Source of the DNA: Mesorhabditis belari
Taxonomy: Eukaryota; Nematoda; Chromadorea; Rhabditida; Rhabditidae
Length of the DNA: 64,000 nt
Direction of reading: 5' to 3'
Assembly (NCBI GenBank): GCA_958450365.1
Contig: CAUEEP010000921.1
Location: 434,001-498,000 of the forward strand
The notes below the pieces were generated by a model. It did not search any database. It was not told the origin of the DNA and was given only the letters and a program-made list of their open reading frames with translations. Positions 35,901 to 44,049 of this stretch are shown one piece after another. The first letter of the stretch is position 1. Each line of letters begins with the position of its first letter. A program made the position numbers and the translations under genes.

Positions 35901-38900
35901 ATTCCAGAACTTTTTCCTCAACCTAATCCTAATACCATAAATACTTTAAAAGCCCCAATCGTCGCCTAGCGTAGTCTAACTTTACTTTCAAACAAGCGCT
36001 AAAACAAACGCTCATTTATTCACACCAGTATGCTTGTTTCGACGCGCTTTCATATCAAATTAAAGTAGAGAGGATGGGTGATTTTTTGAGATATAGCAGA
36101 TCCTTTTAGAGACAACGAACGCCGACTCGAGATGATCACAAAACAACGAGAAATCGAGAACAGAAGAAGAGAAGAAGAACGAGTGGCACAAGAAGAAAGG
36201 AGAAATGAATTGGAGAGATTGAAAGAAATCGAGAAAATCAATGAACAGAAACATTTGCAAAAAGAGGTTCGTGGGGGGAAATTTGACTCTTGTTTGATCA
36301 AAATTAAACAAAATTCAAATCTACACTTGTTTTACACCAGGTTTTGAACTTTGCTAATCAAATTTTTAGAAAGAAAATCAGCCGATTGTGCGAGTGGCGC
36401 GAAAATTGGTCGATGGACGAATTGAGGAGAAAGAAGTGGAGGTGCTTGAGGTGAGATTTGGTACTCGATTTCATGAATTTCTAGATCTTTAGCTGATTTC
36501 TTGATAAAAGCTTTACAACAAGCATTCAAGCAAAGATTAGAACTCAGTTTGCATTGGAAAGTGCACAACTCTCGATAATGAGAGTTGAGCGTTGACTTTG
36601 GCTTGGCTCGAAAGCTTTGACTATAGATCGAGCTCTTCCCACGATCGAGCTCTTCTTCCCACGATCGAGCTCTTCTCCACGATCGAGCTCTTCTTCCCAC
36701 GATCGAGCTCTTCTTCCCACGATCGAGCTCTTCCCACGATCGAGCTCTTCTTCCCACGATCGAGCTCTTCTTCCCACGATCGAGCTCTTCCCACGCTTTC
36801 AACAGTGATTTCTTCAAGCTTTTGATGTTTTTGTAGGGCTTTGAACAAGCTTTGGCTTCTAGAATCGATCACACTAAAAAATCTATTGGGTTGAGGTCTG
36901 GAGAGCTAGATGACCACTCAGAAAAAGAAATTCAGTCTGGGAAGTTGTTTTGGCAGAACTCTTGGACTTTCTTGGATTTTTGAGCCGGCGCGCCATCTTG
37001 CTGATAAGTCCAAATTCGATTTCCAAAATTTTTACAACCCCAGGACAAGAGTTCATTCTTGAGAAAAGCCAGGCCGACTGGTTTTGCTTCTTCTTGGCTT
37101 AATTTCTTCTTTGACGTTTGTCTTTGGGACGACAGTTTGGCGTCTAGCGCTTCTTGGTGCATCAGCAATTGTTCCCGTAGCTTCGTAGCGTTGAATAGTG
37201 CGGTAAATGAGACTCCTATCGACTTCAAGACGCTTATGAATCTTCGGCGCCGAGACTCCTCGCTGTGCATCAGCATGATCGAAGAAGATCAGCTGCAACA
37301 TGATGATCGATTGTCGAAGCATGAAGATGAGCATGATGATCGATTGTCGATGGGGGATTTTTTAGTCATTCAAAAAAACACATTTTATATGAGAAAAGTT
37401 TCAATCTAAATATAATAAAAACAAAAAAAGCAAAAATATCAACGAGTTATTGTTATAAATCAACGGGTTATTTTCCTGGAACGCGCGTGATACTTTGACA
37501 ATTAAGGCTTACCCTGTACACTCTAACTGGAAGGCTCACCCTGTACTCTAAGCTAACAAACATACTAATTCTGGCGCACTTTCGTTTTCTCAAAGCTGTA
37601 GCGGATGATAAACTGAGTGCACTAAAAAGAATGGATAATCTCGTGAAGATACTGATAGACTCAATGAGTCTGATTGCCAACTTCGTACCTTACTCTACTT
37701 CAGGCTCAACCCGAGACCTCGACAGCGGTGGAGGCGGTGGTGAGCATGGTTGAGATGAGTGTGCCCACTCATTCTCCACCAGTCACCACATACTCGCCAT
37801 TGAGAATACCAGCAAATGCTGTCACTCAAGTCTATGCCAGGTTTGTAAATGGCTAAATGTCTTTTTTATAGCTACTGTAAAAAAGTCAAGTCAGTCAAGT
37901 AAAAAAGTCAGTGTCCAGAAAACCAAGTTTTACCAAAGCCAATTTTCCAGAGATGACACTAAAGAACCCATGCAAATCACCGATTCAAACACGAAAGCGA
38001 TTGTTAAGACAAAGGTTTGATTATCTTAAACAAATTTGATTTTTCTGGGCACGCCTGAGCCTAGCTTGGTCTTGGTCACGCCTGGACCTAACTTGGTTTT
38101 GTTCACGCCTGGACCTAGCTTGGTCTTGGCCGCACCTGGGTCTTGCTTGGTCTTGGTCACGCCTGGACCTAGCTTGGCCTTGGTCACGCCTGGACCTAGC
38201 TTGGCCTTGGTCACACCTGGACCTAGCTTAGTCTTGGTCACGCCTGGACCTAGCTTGATCTTGCTCTTGGCCTCATTAGCAAACTCTAACCAGTTGTATG
38301 ATCCAGTTGTTCTTGATCTTTGTTTGTCAGTGAAATTTCTCAAATTTTTAGTCAACTTTTGCACCACCCAGGATAACGCAACGTTTCGATCAGCGGTACA
38401 CAACTTCGGTACGAGTTTTACAAAAACATCTTTTAATTTTCACTCCAGATTCCGGCCGCTTTCCGTGATCCATCTTGCCGCGATCTTCGCTACTCGTGCG
38501 CTTTCTGGTTACAAAACACTCCGCAAGCCTGTGTGACACAAGTTGGTGAAAAACTAAGCAAACATTTGATTCTGGTTACACTGAAAAGTAAAGTGGAGTG
38601 GCAAGAAGCAAGAAAGCGGTCATGATCTGGGTTCTGCCTTGACAAAATTGCCCTTGGAGCCATAGTAGCTGTAAACCAGGACCAGGTTAGAGCTGGGTTC
38701 CATCGGAAGCCAGGCCTAGCTTCATGTATCCCTGTTCCAAGAATTGTTCCATGGTAATTTGGGTTCAGATTGAACCCAAGTCCAGAACTGCTAAGTGCCT
38801 CTGAGTCCACCAGAAGCACTAGATTTAAAAAATATGCATTTATTATGATGTACTCCAACTACACAAATATTGTGGTACAAACAATAAAAAAGCACAGTCC

Positions 38901-39676
38901 CTGGCAATCACTAGGGAAAGGCACCAGGCCAAGGTGCCATTTAATGAGAGCGGGTTTAAAAGGGGGTTTTGATTTTAATAGAAAAAAGGGGGAAAGGGGG
39001 AAAAAGGGGGGGGGGGGGGGGAAGGGGAGGGAAAAGGGGGGGGGAAGCCAAAGGGGGGGGGAGGGGGGGGGGGGAAAAGGAAGGGAAAAAAAAAAAAAGG
39101 GGGGGGGAAAAAAAAGCGAGGGGGGGGGGAGGGGGGGGGGGAAAGCCAAGGCTAAAGCCAAGTCTAAAGCCAAGGCCAAAGCCAAAGCCAAAGCCAAAGC
39201 CAAGACCATACCAAAGCCTTGATTAGCCTTGGCTTTTAGTTTTTGTTAGCCCTTTTCAGAAGTCAGGGTTAGATTTGCCCTGGCCCAGGGTCACGTTTTA
39301 ACACATTCACGACGATAGCGCCGTAGTAATAACGACTATTTTTGGTGTCAACTCTAAGGACTTTTATGATTCTTTTCTCAATAACTTTGTGCTATTTTTC
39401 AAGAGGAGATTCAGGGCTATCGAACGAGTACAATAGTCTAGTTTATCTTTGAATCTTCACCAAATTCTCAGTAAAACATTAAACAACTACACGACTTTCC
39501 GCTCAAAATGGCATTGAATGTGTTAAAGTTGTTAAAGTTGGAACTTGAAATATTACTATTAAATATTTATTCAACATTTTCAGCGTTCTTTCATGCGAGC
39601 GCAATGCGCTTACACTTGCCATTTTTGTCAACCAACTGCCTCTCTACTCATCGCTGGACCATTTCTCGAAAATTAA
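23990..39676 (+). CDS. Secreted M14 zinc carboxypeptidase with long charged helix and ShK domain
   Basis: 27 exons close in phase to 906 residues: 23990-24063, 24107-24212, 25705-25841, 26469-26554, 26647-26740, 26818-26902, 26944-27051, 27807-27929, 28455-28569, 30639-30711, 31380-31518, 31740-31824, 31904-31993, 32059-32132, 32676-32760, 33618-33714, 33790-33850, 34646-34756, 35017-35109, 35219-35421, 36110-36266, 36370-36450, 37704-37840, 37951-38014, 38352-38408, 38449-38541, 39584-39676. Signal peptide 1-24; M14 propeptide to a KKR site (114-116). Catalytic domain: HAREW (zinc ligands H214, E217), RLWRKNRS, NRNFD (N301, R302), LHTYAQ (H356), IELRPE (E432). The residue matching Tyr248 of carboxypeptidase A is Ala409, at an exon junction. 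Thr/Ser/Pro linkers flank a helix of about 145 Glu/Arg/Lys-rich residues (about 590-735). The end is a six-Cys ShK module (C855-C891). ShK-tailed carboxypeptidases are known in nematodes; the long helix is what I find unusual. AATAAA follows the stop near 39685. Confidence 0.9.
24340..24560. repeat. Short tandem repeats in carboxypeptidase intron 2
   Basis: Three imperfect copies of a 50-bp-scale unit built from AACTTGCAAGCTCGCTAGGCG and AAGTCNNNTTCACC pieces, followed by degenerate CGCAAGT repeats. Confidence 0.6.
24626..24675. repeat. Perfect 23-bp-arm hairpin
   Basis: GGACTTCAAATTCGTGATCA plus GCA is followed by the four-base loop CATC and then its exact reverse complement. It lies in carboxypeptidase intron 2 and could be a residual transposon terminus pair or a cruciform site. 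Confidence 0.9.
24845..24990. repeat. CGCAAGT/ACAAGTCG minisatellite
   Basis: Imperfect 7-8-bp and composite units (AAGTCGCAACTCGTAAGTC) over about 145 bp in carboxypeptidase intron 2. Confidence 0.75.
25403..25478 (-). pseudogene. tRNA-like remnant
   Basis: Minus strand has ATGGCGCAGTGGATAGCGCG (canonical A-box) and CGGGGTTCGGTCCCCG (perfect T-arm with B-box). The anticodon stem does not pair and the acceptor stem has mismatches. It is the best preserved of the window's tRNA-like pieces; it could still be bound by TFIIIC. Confidence 0.55.
25910..26440. repeat. Three diverged direct repeats in intron 3
   Basis: Blocks of about 180 bp beginning GGAGTCTCGGAGTTTGGG (25911, 26268) or a diverged form, each with AACATAGAGAAAATT and CGACTTAGGGTTGGTTTTAA. 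Non-coding. Confidence 0.65.
27085..27665. mobile_element. Foldback repeat cluster in intron 7
   Basis: Alternating inverted pieces: GAGCTCAAATATCTTGGTGT with its inverse near AACACCAAGAAATTTGAGCT, and GGGGCGGGGC opposite GCCCCGCCCC. TTCTCTATCGATTGGTATAA occurs twice and a close variant once. No coding frame beyond repeat artefacts. Confidence 0.7.
28060..28290. repeat. Two minisatellites in intron 8
   Basis: (GGCTT)n at about 28072-28128, then about six 26-bp units containing GGGCCTCTAGCTGCGG and CTTAGAGAC to 28290. Confidence 0.85.
28710..29226. mobile_element. Non-autonomous mariner element in intron 9
   Basis: GGTTGATGCATAAGT at 28710 faces ACTTATGCATCAACC ending at 29226; TA borders both ends. 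The extended ends show TTTTCG / CGAAAA. No transposase remains in the 517-bp interior. Confidence 0.8.
29369..29981. mobile_element. Tc1-type MITE in intron 9
   Basis: Ends CAGGGTGACTAGAAATAAAC and the inverse reading into GGTCGCCCTG, with TA on both sides. An internal copy of the left end (about 29572) and inverted AGTATTTTTATTTAGTCCC blocks show nesting or internal duplication. Confidence 0.8.
30142..30372. mobile_element. 231-bp palindromic Tc1-type MITE
   Basis: CACTACTGGACAATGAAATA at the left and its inverse at the right, flanked by TA. Inner arms GTAACTCCCTTGTCTTT and its inverse also pair. No coding. Confidence 0.9.
30940..30999. mobile_element. 60-bp element consisting only of two terminal repeats
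   Basis: CAGTACTGGACAATGAAATA plus ATC, a short spacer, then the inverse, with TA at 30938-30939 and 31000-31001. It is related to the termini of the 30142-30372 MITE and sits in carboxypeptidase intron 10. Confidence 0.9.
31188..31335. repeat. 27-bp minisatellite in intron 10
   Basis: Six units of CATTCCCTTGTTCGGACC plus AGTTCCAAC; third-base-like changes (GGACC/GAGCC) alternate. It ends about 45 bp before exon 11. Confidence 0.9.
32322..32395 (+). pseudogene. tRNA-like remnant
   Basis: GTTAGCTTAGTGGATAGTG (A-box) and GTGGTTCGAATCC (B-box) at tRNA spacing in carboxypeptidase intron 14. The ends do not form an acceptor stem. Confidence 0.5.
33108..33345. repeat. 18-bp minisatellite in intron 15
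   Basis: About 13 copies of CTACTGTAGCTTCCTGGG, bordered by related GGCTTACTGTAGCTTTGTGG sequence on both sides. The open frame across it is a repeat artefact. Confidence 0.9.
33895..34598. mobile_element. Foldback element, ATATATGTCGTAGCC family
   Basis: Left arm from ATATATGTCGTAGCCGATGA and right arm ending in GGCTACGACATATAT pair over about 250 bp, including GACTTCTTCGGCTAGCCGA. It fills intron 17 of the carboxypeptidase almost completely. The same termini delimit 39731-40418 and start at 42053. Confidence 0.85.
35437..35645. repeat. Two minisatellites in intron 20
   Basis: CTACTCTTCCTTACCTCTTT units (about 35445-35570), then five 16-bp units of GGCAATAGAGCCAGTA (about 35573-35645). The second array abuts the mariner remnant on its right. 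Confidence 0.85.
35646..35920 (-). pseudogene. mariner transposase remnant in intron 20
   Basis: Minus strand reads KLVEKYPRLVRRKRALFQRD then NAKPHTAKKTKDKFEEL, the block around the second catalytic Asp (HDN here is RDN). After AYSPNV the frame runs into the 16-bp minisatellite, so the third Asp region is lost. Confidence 0.8.
36480..37500 (-). pseudogene. DD37D Tc1-like transposase pseudogene in intron 22
   Basis: Minus strand: a helix-turn-helix block (KIHKRLEVDRSLIYRTIQRY) near 37250, then WTYQQDGAPAQKSKKVQEF near 37000 and SSSPDLNPIDF near 36885. Counting between the Asp of QQDGA and the Asp of NPID gives 37 residues. An internal stop and frame changes make it a pseudogene. The C-terminal LLKAWEELDRG runs directly into a minisatellite at 36630-36795. 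A TACAGGGT-type end lies near 37515. Confidence 0.85.
36630..36795. repeat. Minisatellite grown from transposase codons
   Basis: Units GATCGAGCTCTTCTTCCCAC and shorter CGATCGAGCTCTTCCCA variants. On the minus strand they repeat the codons for WEELDRGK found once at the end of the DD37D transposase. Confidence 0.85.
38040..38275. repeat. 27-bp minisatellite in intron 24
   Basis: Nine units containing CACGCCTGGACCTAGCTTGG plus TCTTGGT; length is a multiple of three, so long frames exist on both strands without being genes. It ends about 75 bp before exon 25. Confidence 0.9.
38965..39215. repeat. Homopurine tract and GCCAAA repeat in the last intron
   Basis: About 38975-39145 is almost pure G and A on the plus strand, with long G runs, followed by AAAGCCAAGGCC-type 6-bp repeats. 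The G runs may be real or may reflect poor base calling. Confidence 0.8.
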
Positions 39677-39730
39677 AAGAATTGAATAAAAATATTCTGA
39701 TTTATTTATCTATTAGATTCTAATTTTAAT

Positions 39731-40418
39731 ATATATGTTGTAGCCGTTTATGAAATTCAGCCTCTAACGAATCATTCGTTAACAGCTAGCCGATTACGAA
39801 TGATTTGTTAACGGCTAGCCGATCACGAATTATTCGTTAACGGCTAGCTGATTGATTCCAAAGCCTAAGCCTAAGCCTAGGCTTAAGCCTAAGCCTAAGC
39901 CCAAGCCTAAGCCTAAGCCTAAGCCTAGGTCTAAGCCTAGGTCTAAGCCTAAGCCTAAGCCTAAGCCTAGGCCTAAGCCTGAACCTAAGCCTAAGCCTGA
40001 GCCTAAGCCTAAGCCTAAGCCTAAGCCTAAGCCTGAGCCTAAGCCTAAGCCTGAGCCTAAGTTCCAAAGCACAAGGGCAATCGGGTGTCCCTCCGGGAAC
40101 TGGCTGAGATCCAGAAAATGGGGGTTCAGCCCAAACCCAAATAGACTTAGTGCGAGGCGCTAGCCGCTAGCCTCCGCACTAAGTCCAAGCCTACGAATCA
40201 ATCGGCTAGCCGCTAACAAATCATTCGTTAACGGCTAGCCGCTAATGAATCATTCGTAATCGGCTAGCCGCTTAGGCCTTGGCTTTGGCTTAGGCTTATG
40301 TTTAGGCCTAGGCTGAGGAATCAATCGGCTAGCCATTAACGAATCATTCATAATCGGCTAGCCGCTAACGAATCATTCGTTAGCGGCTAAATTTCGTAAA
40401 CGGCTACGACATATATAT
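39731..40418. mobile_element. Foldback element carrying telomere-type repeats
   Basis: Ends ATATATGTTGTAGCCGTTTA and AAACGGCTACGACATATAT are inverted. CGAATCATTCGTTAACGGCT-type palindromes occur repeatedly in both halves. It starts about 55 bp after the carboxypeptidase stop. Confidence 0.85.
39861..40062. repeat. Interstitial telomere-type repeat (GCCTAA)n
   Basis: About 33 hexamers, mostly GCCTAA with GCCTAG and GCCTGA variants. GCCTAA is the complement of the nematode telomere unit TTAGGC. It lies inside the left half of the foldback element, and a degenerate piece in the other orientation occurs near 40270-40315. Confidence 0.9.
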
Positions 40419-40429
40419 ATATATAAATT

Positions 40430-40965
40430 TGTAATTTATGTACTTTTACGGGTTTTTCACGAATTTCTCTCGTTGTTCTTCAAAAACTCTCTTTTTTTTA
40501 GTCAAATAGATCGGCTTTAGAATTTTGTTAGATTTTTTTAAAAATATTCTAAATCTTATTGTATTTTATCTAAATTTACATTTAAAAATCGATTTTTAAG
40601 TTTTCTTTTAAAAATTTTTGCTTTGCTCAAATTTTAGCTTATTTTTTGTCTCTCAAAATTTTCATTTTCGAGAAAAATCTCAAGTACAAATAAATTTACA
40701 TTTTAAAATTTGCATTTAAAAATAAATATTAAAAGATTTTGCATTTCAATACACATTTTTCCACGGTTTTATGAAGCTTTTTTTTTAAATGAAAGAGAAG
40801 GAATGGAACTTCTCTCTTTCAGTCGAAAGAGAGAAGCTCCAATGGACTTGTCGTTGGCTCCAATGATTTAAAACCCCTTTTTATATCGCCGTATTTACTT
40901 TGAGCTTATTTTTTTGCTATAAAATTCTTTTCCACCCTAAGTCGCATCCAGAATTTCAAAGCCTT
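40430..40965. other. AT-rich spacer
   Basis: No gene seen. A block around AGAGAAGCTCCAATGGA (40830) recurs near 42220, indicating a dispersed repeat. Confidence 0.4.
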
Positions 40966-40969
40966 TTGA

Positions 40970-41912
40970 AAATTGTGGAAATTTTGAATTCCCAGAAGTA
41001 CACGTAGTCATCGTGATCAAATTTCGGTCGGTTCTCATCCCCATCATCTTTCCCTTTATCATTCTTTTGCGAACCGTGTTCGTAGGGTTTGGAATAAGCT
41101 TCCGTCTTGGACTTGGAATCAGCTCCCGTCTTGGACTTGGAATAAGCTCCCGTCTTGGTCTTGGAATAAGCTCTCGTCTTGGTCTTGGAATAAGCTCCCG
41201 TCTTGGTCTTGGGAATAAGCTCCCGTCTTGGTCTTGGAATAAGCTCCCGTCTTGGTCTTGGAATAAGCTCCCGTCTTGGTCTTGGAATAAGCTCCCGTCT
41301 TGGTCTTGGAATAAGCTCCCGTCTTGGTCTTGGAATAAGCTCCCGTCTTGGTCTTGGAATAAGCTCCCGTCTTGGTCTTGGAATAAGCTCCCGTCTTGGA
41401 CTTGGAATAAGCTCCCGTCTTGGACTTGGAATAAGCTTCCAACATGGACTTGGAATAAGCCTCCGTCTTGGACTTGGAATCAGCTCCCGTCTTGGACTTG
41501 GAATAAGCTCCCGTCTTGGTCTTGGAATAAGCTCTCGTCTTGGTCTTGGAATAAGCTCCCGTCTTGGTCTTGGAATAAGCTCCCGTCTTGGTCTTGGAAT
41601 AAGCTCCCGTCTTGGTCTTGGAATAAGCTCCCGTCTTGGTCTTGGAATAAGCTCCCGTCTTGGTCTTGGAATAAGCTCCCGTCTTGGTCTTGGAATAAGC
41701 TCCCGTCTTGGTCTTGGAATAAGCTCCCGTCTTGGTCTTGGAATAAGCTCCCGTCTTGGTCTTGGAATAAGCTCTCGTCTTGGTCTTGGAATAAGCTCCC
41801 GTCTTGGTCTTGGAATAAGCTCCCGTCCGGTAACTTCTCGTCTGTAGTAAAATTTCAATTGTCTGTAAACGAATTAGATCTTATTGCCATGTCAAATTTG
41901 CCCTATATTTAA
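40970..41912 (+). pseudogene. LINE reverse-transcriptase 3' end with in-frame expansion
   Basis: The frame reads HHLSLYHSFANRVRRVWNKL PS, the C-terminal F-x-x-R-x-x-x-x-W-N-x-L-P motif of non-LTR retrotransposon ORF2. That motif is then repeated about 30 times as WNKLPSWS or close variants (24-bp units, about 41085-41825) before the normal tail (NFSSVVKFQLSVNELD). The sister copy at 57336-57619 has a single WNKLPS, showing the ancestral state. Confidence 0.85.
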
Positions 41913-42052
41913 TCTTTTTGTCTCTGTGTTTCCTAACTGTAATCGTACTGTACTATTTTTAGTTTTCTTTCTTTTTTGTGAAAGTATTGTAGCAACATGT
42001 TATATGCGGTTATGATTATCTGATTGGCTTCTATTGGCCCCCTGAATAAAGC

Positions 42053-42165
42053 ATATATATGTCGTAGCCGTTTACGAAATTCAGCCGTTAACGAATCATT
42101 CGTTAACGGCTAGCCGATTACGAATCAATTGAGATTCGGCCGCTAACGAATCATTCGTTCCATAC
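42053..42165. mobile_element. Fragment of the ATATATGTCGTAGCC foldback family
   Basis: Starts ATATATGTCGTAGCCGTTTA and contains CGAATCATTCGTTAACGGCT; the right arm is missing. It follows the LINE 3' flank directly. Confidence 0.75.
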
Positions 42166-42665
42166 ACACTTTTCCACGGTTTTATGCAGCTTTTTTTAAT
42201 GATATTCAGTTGAAAGAGAGAAGCTCCAATGGAGTGAAAATTATCGACTTTTTTTCATTCGGCAGATCATTCGAAACATTCGAATTTTATGATCAAACTA
42301 CGAAAATTTACAAAAATTAAAGCTTGGTTGAAGCTTGTTAGGTTAGGAAATGGTTAGAAAAATTTCTTAAAGCTAAAGCTTTGTTTTCCTATGAGTAATC
42401 ACTTCGAACGGCCTTTCTTTTCTTATCACCGCTTTTCTTATCATCGCTTTTCTTATCATCGCTTTACTTACCAGCGCTTTACTTGTCAGCCCTTTTCTTA
42501 TCAATTTAAACGTTTCTTGTTGTTCAATAAATTTCTTTTAGTTTAAAATTTTTTTGCTACAGAATTTTGGTATGAAATGACTTGAATATCGGGTAATTAT
42601 GGCCTGTATATATAAAAGAATTGAATAAAAATATTCTGATATATTTATCTATTAGATTCTAATTT
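42165..42665. other. Non-coding spacer with short repeats
   Basis: CTTTTCTTATCATCG repeats near 42415-42500. A block at about 42612-42680 duplicates 39680-39740 immediately after the carboxypeptidase stop. Confidence 0.45.
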
Positions 42666-42679
42666 TAATATATATGTCT

Positions 42680-43135
42680 CAGTTCTGTCCGTCCGTCCGT
42701 CTATACGCGCGACAGTTTTTTCGAAAAAATGTTGCTAAAAGAACAAGTTTTGCCTTTTCTAGGGTAATTTTCAACGCTGATTCCGAAAAACATGGTTTCA
42801 GCTTAGGCTTCCGTACAAAAAAAAACGAAAAAGCACATTTTTTTTATTTTTTTATTTAAAATGCTACTAGTTTTTTCCAACATAGCTGTTCTATCTGGAT
42901 TTTTTAAAAAGCAAAATTGGAGTCGTATGTGCGGATCGAAGCCGGATCGTATGGGCGATAGACTGGCGCGCTATCCACTGCGCCACTGTGTTATCCACTG
43001 CGCCACTGCGCTATCCACTGCGTCACTGCGCTATCCACTGCGCCACTGCGCTATCCACTGCGCTATCCACTGCTCCACTGCGCCACTGCGCTATCCACTG
43101 CGCCACTGCGCTATCCACTGCGCCACTGCGCAAAA
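42680..43135 (-). repeat. tRNA-headed SINE-like unit with amplified A-box
   Basis: Minus strand: a tRNA-like head with TGGCGCAGTGGATAGCGCG (A-box) and GGCTTCGATCCG (B-box), then a body shared, in opposite orientation, with 53436-53600. The A-box segment is amplified about eight times (42990-43130) as 17-19-bp units of GCAGTGGATAGCGCAGTGGC. This suggests a tRNA-derived SINE whose promoter box became a minisatellite. Confidence 0.65.
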
Positions 43136-43394
43136 GCGGTTCTTCCCGGTTCTTCCCGTTAGACGGGTTTCCCGGCTGGTTTGATAATATAACAGCAAAT
43201 ACTGTCGAATAGAGACGGGTTTCCATTTAGCCAAAGCCTAAATTCAATTCTTTTCTCAAAGCTCCAACTTTTCAAGTCATTTGAAACGTTTTCTAACAGA
43301 ATTTCACAGCTCAAACAAAAATCGATGAAAAATTTTAATCTTGGATTTTCAAATTTCAAATTTTCAAGCATTTCATTTCGGGTTGATTTGAAGC

Positions 43395-43610
43395 AAATTT
43401 TAAATTGATTCTACAGCGTCCCAAAGCGTTTAAAGAGGTGTATCGAAGCGGATGGTGGAAATTTTGAGCATTTGTTATAAGTTATTTGTTGTTATGATTC
43501 GAATCAAGAATTTCTTATTAGTTTTTAACTTTTTAAAGCTAGTTTTTAAACCTTTAACTATCTTAAGAAGCGGCTCCAAACTTTTGCTGCACCCTGTATT
43601 ACTTGTAAAC
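43395..43610 (+). pseudogene. Tc1-like element 3' end, solo copy
   Basis: From 43417, CCCAAAGCGTTTAAAGAGGT and the following 180 bp duplicate the end of the transposase copy at 43885-44050. It closes at GCACCCTGTA, a TACAGGGTGC-type terminus. Confidence 0.7.
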
Positions 43611-43674
43611 CCCGCTAGCTATGGGAGTGATTAGTTTTAGTGAGCATAGTGCTCACTCAACTCTCAACATTTGC

Positions 43675-43950
43675 GCTCAGTTGTTTCCAGGCTTTTGGGA
43701 TAAGACCATTTGGCCTTCAAATTCGCCAGATCTTAATCCCCTCGATTACTCCGTTTGGGCTATTTTGGAAGGCAAGATCTCGATGAAGACATATCAAACA
43801 GTGGATGCTTTAAAATCTGCTCTGAAACGAGTCTGGGATGAAATAACTGTTTAAGCGTGCGCCACCATCGTGAGGAACTTCCCAAAGCGTTTAAAGAGGT
43901 GTATCGAAGCGGATGGTGGAAATTTTGAGCATTTGTTATAAGTTATTTGT
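43675..43950 (+). pseudogene. Tc1-like transposase C-terminal fragment
   Basis: Reads FPGFWDKTIWPSNSPDLNPL then DYSVWAILEGKI and LKSALKRVWDEITV, followed by an in-frame TAA and then NFPKRLKRCIEADGGNFEHL. The DLNPLD motif holds the third catalytic residue of the DD37D-like class. The N-terminal two thirds are missing. Confidence 0.85.
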
Positions 43951-44049
43951 TGCTATGATTCGAATAAAGAATTTGTTATTAGTTTTTAACTTTTTAAAGC
44001 TAGTTTTTAAATCTTTAACTATCTTAAGAAGCGGCTCCAAACTTTTGCC

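Noticed and set aside
38770..39226. Gly/Lys-rich 150- and 85-residue frames
   Set aside because: Low-complexity homopurine tract inside an intron.
41013..41912. 299-300-residue open frames on both strands
   Set aside because: They are produced by 24-bp repeats without stops; only the plus-strand start and end match a LINE ORF.
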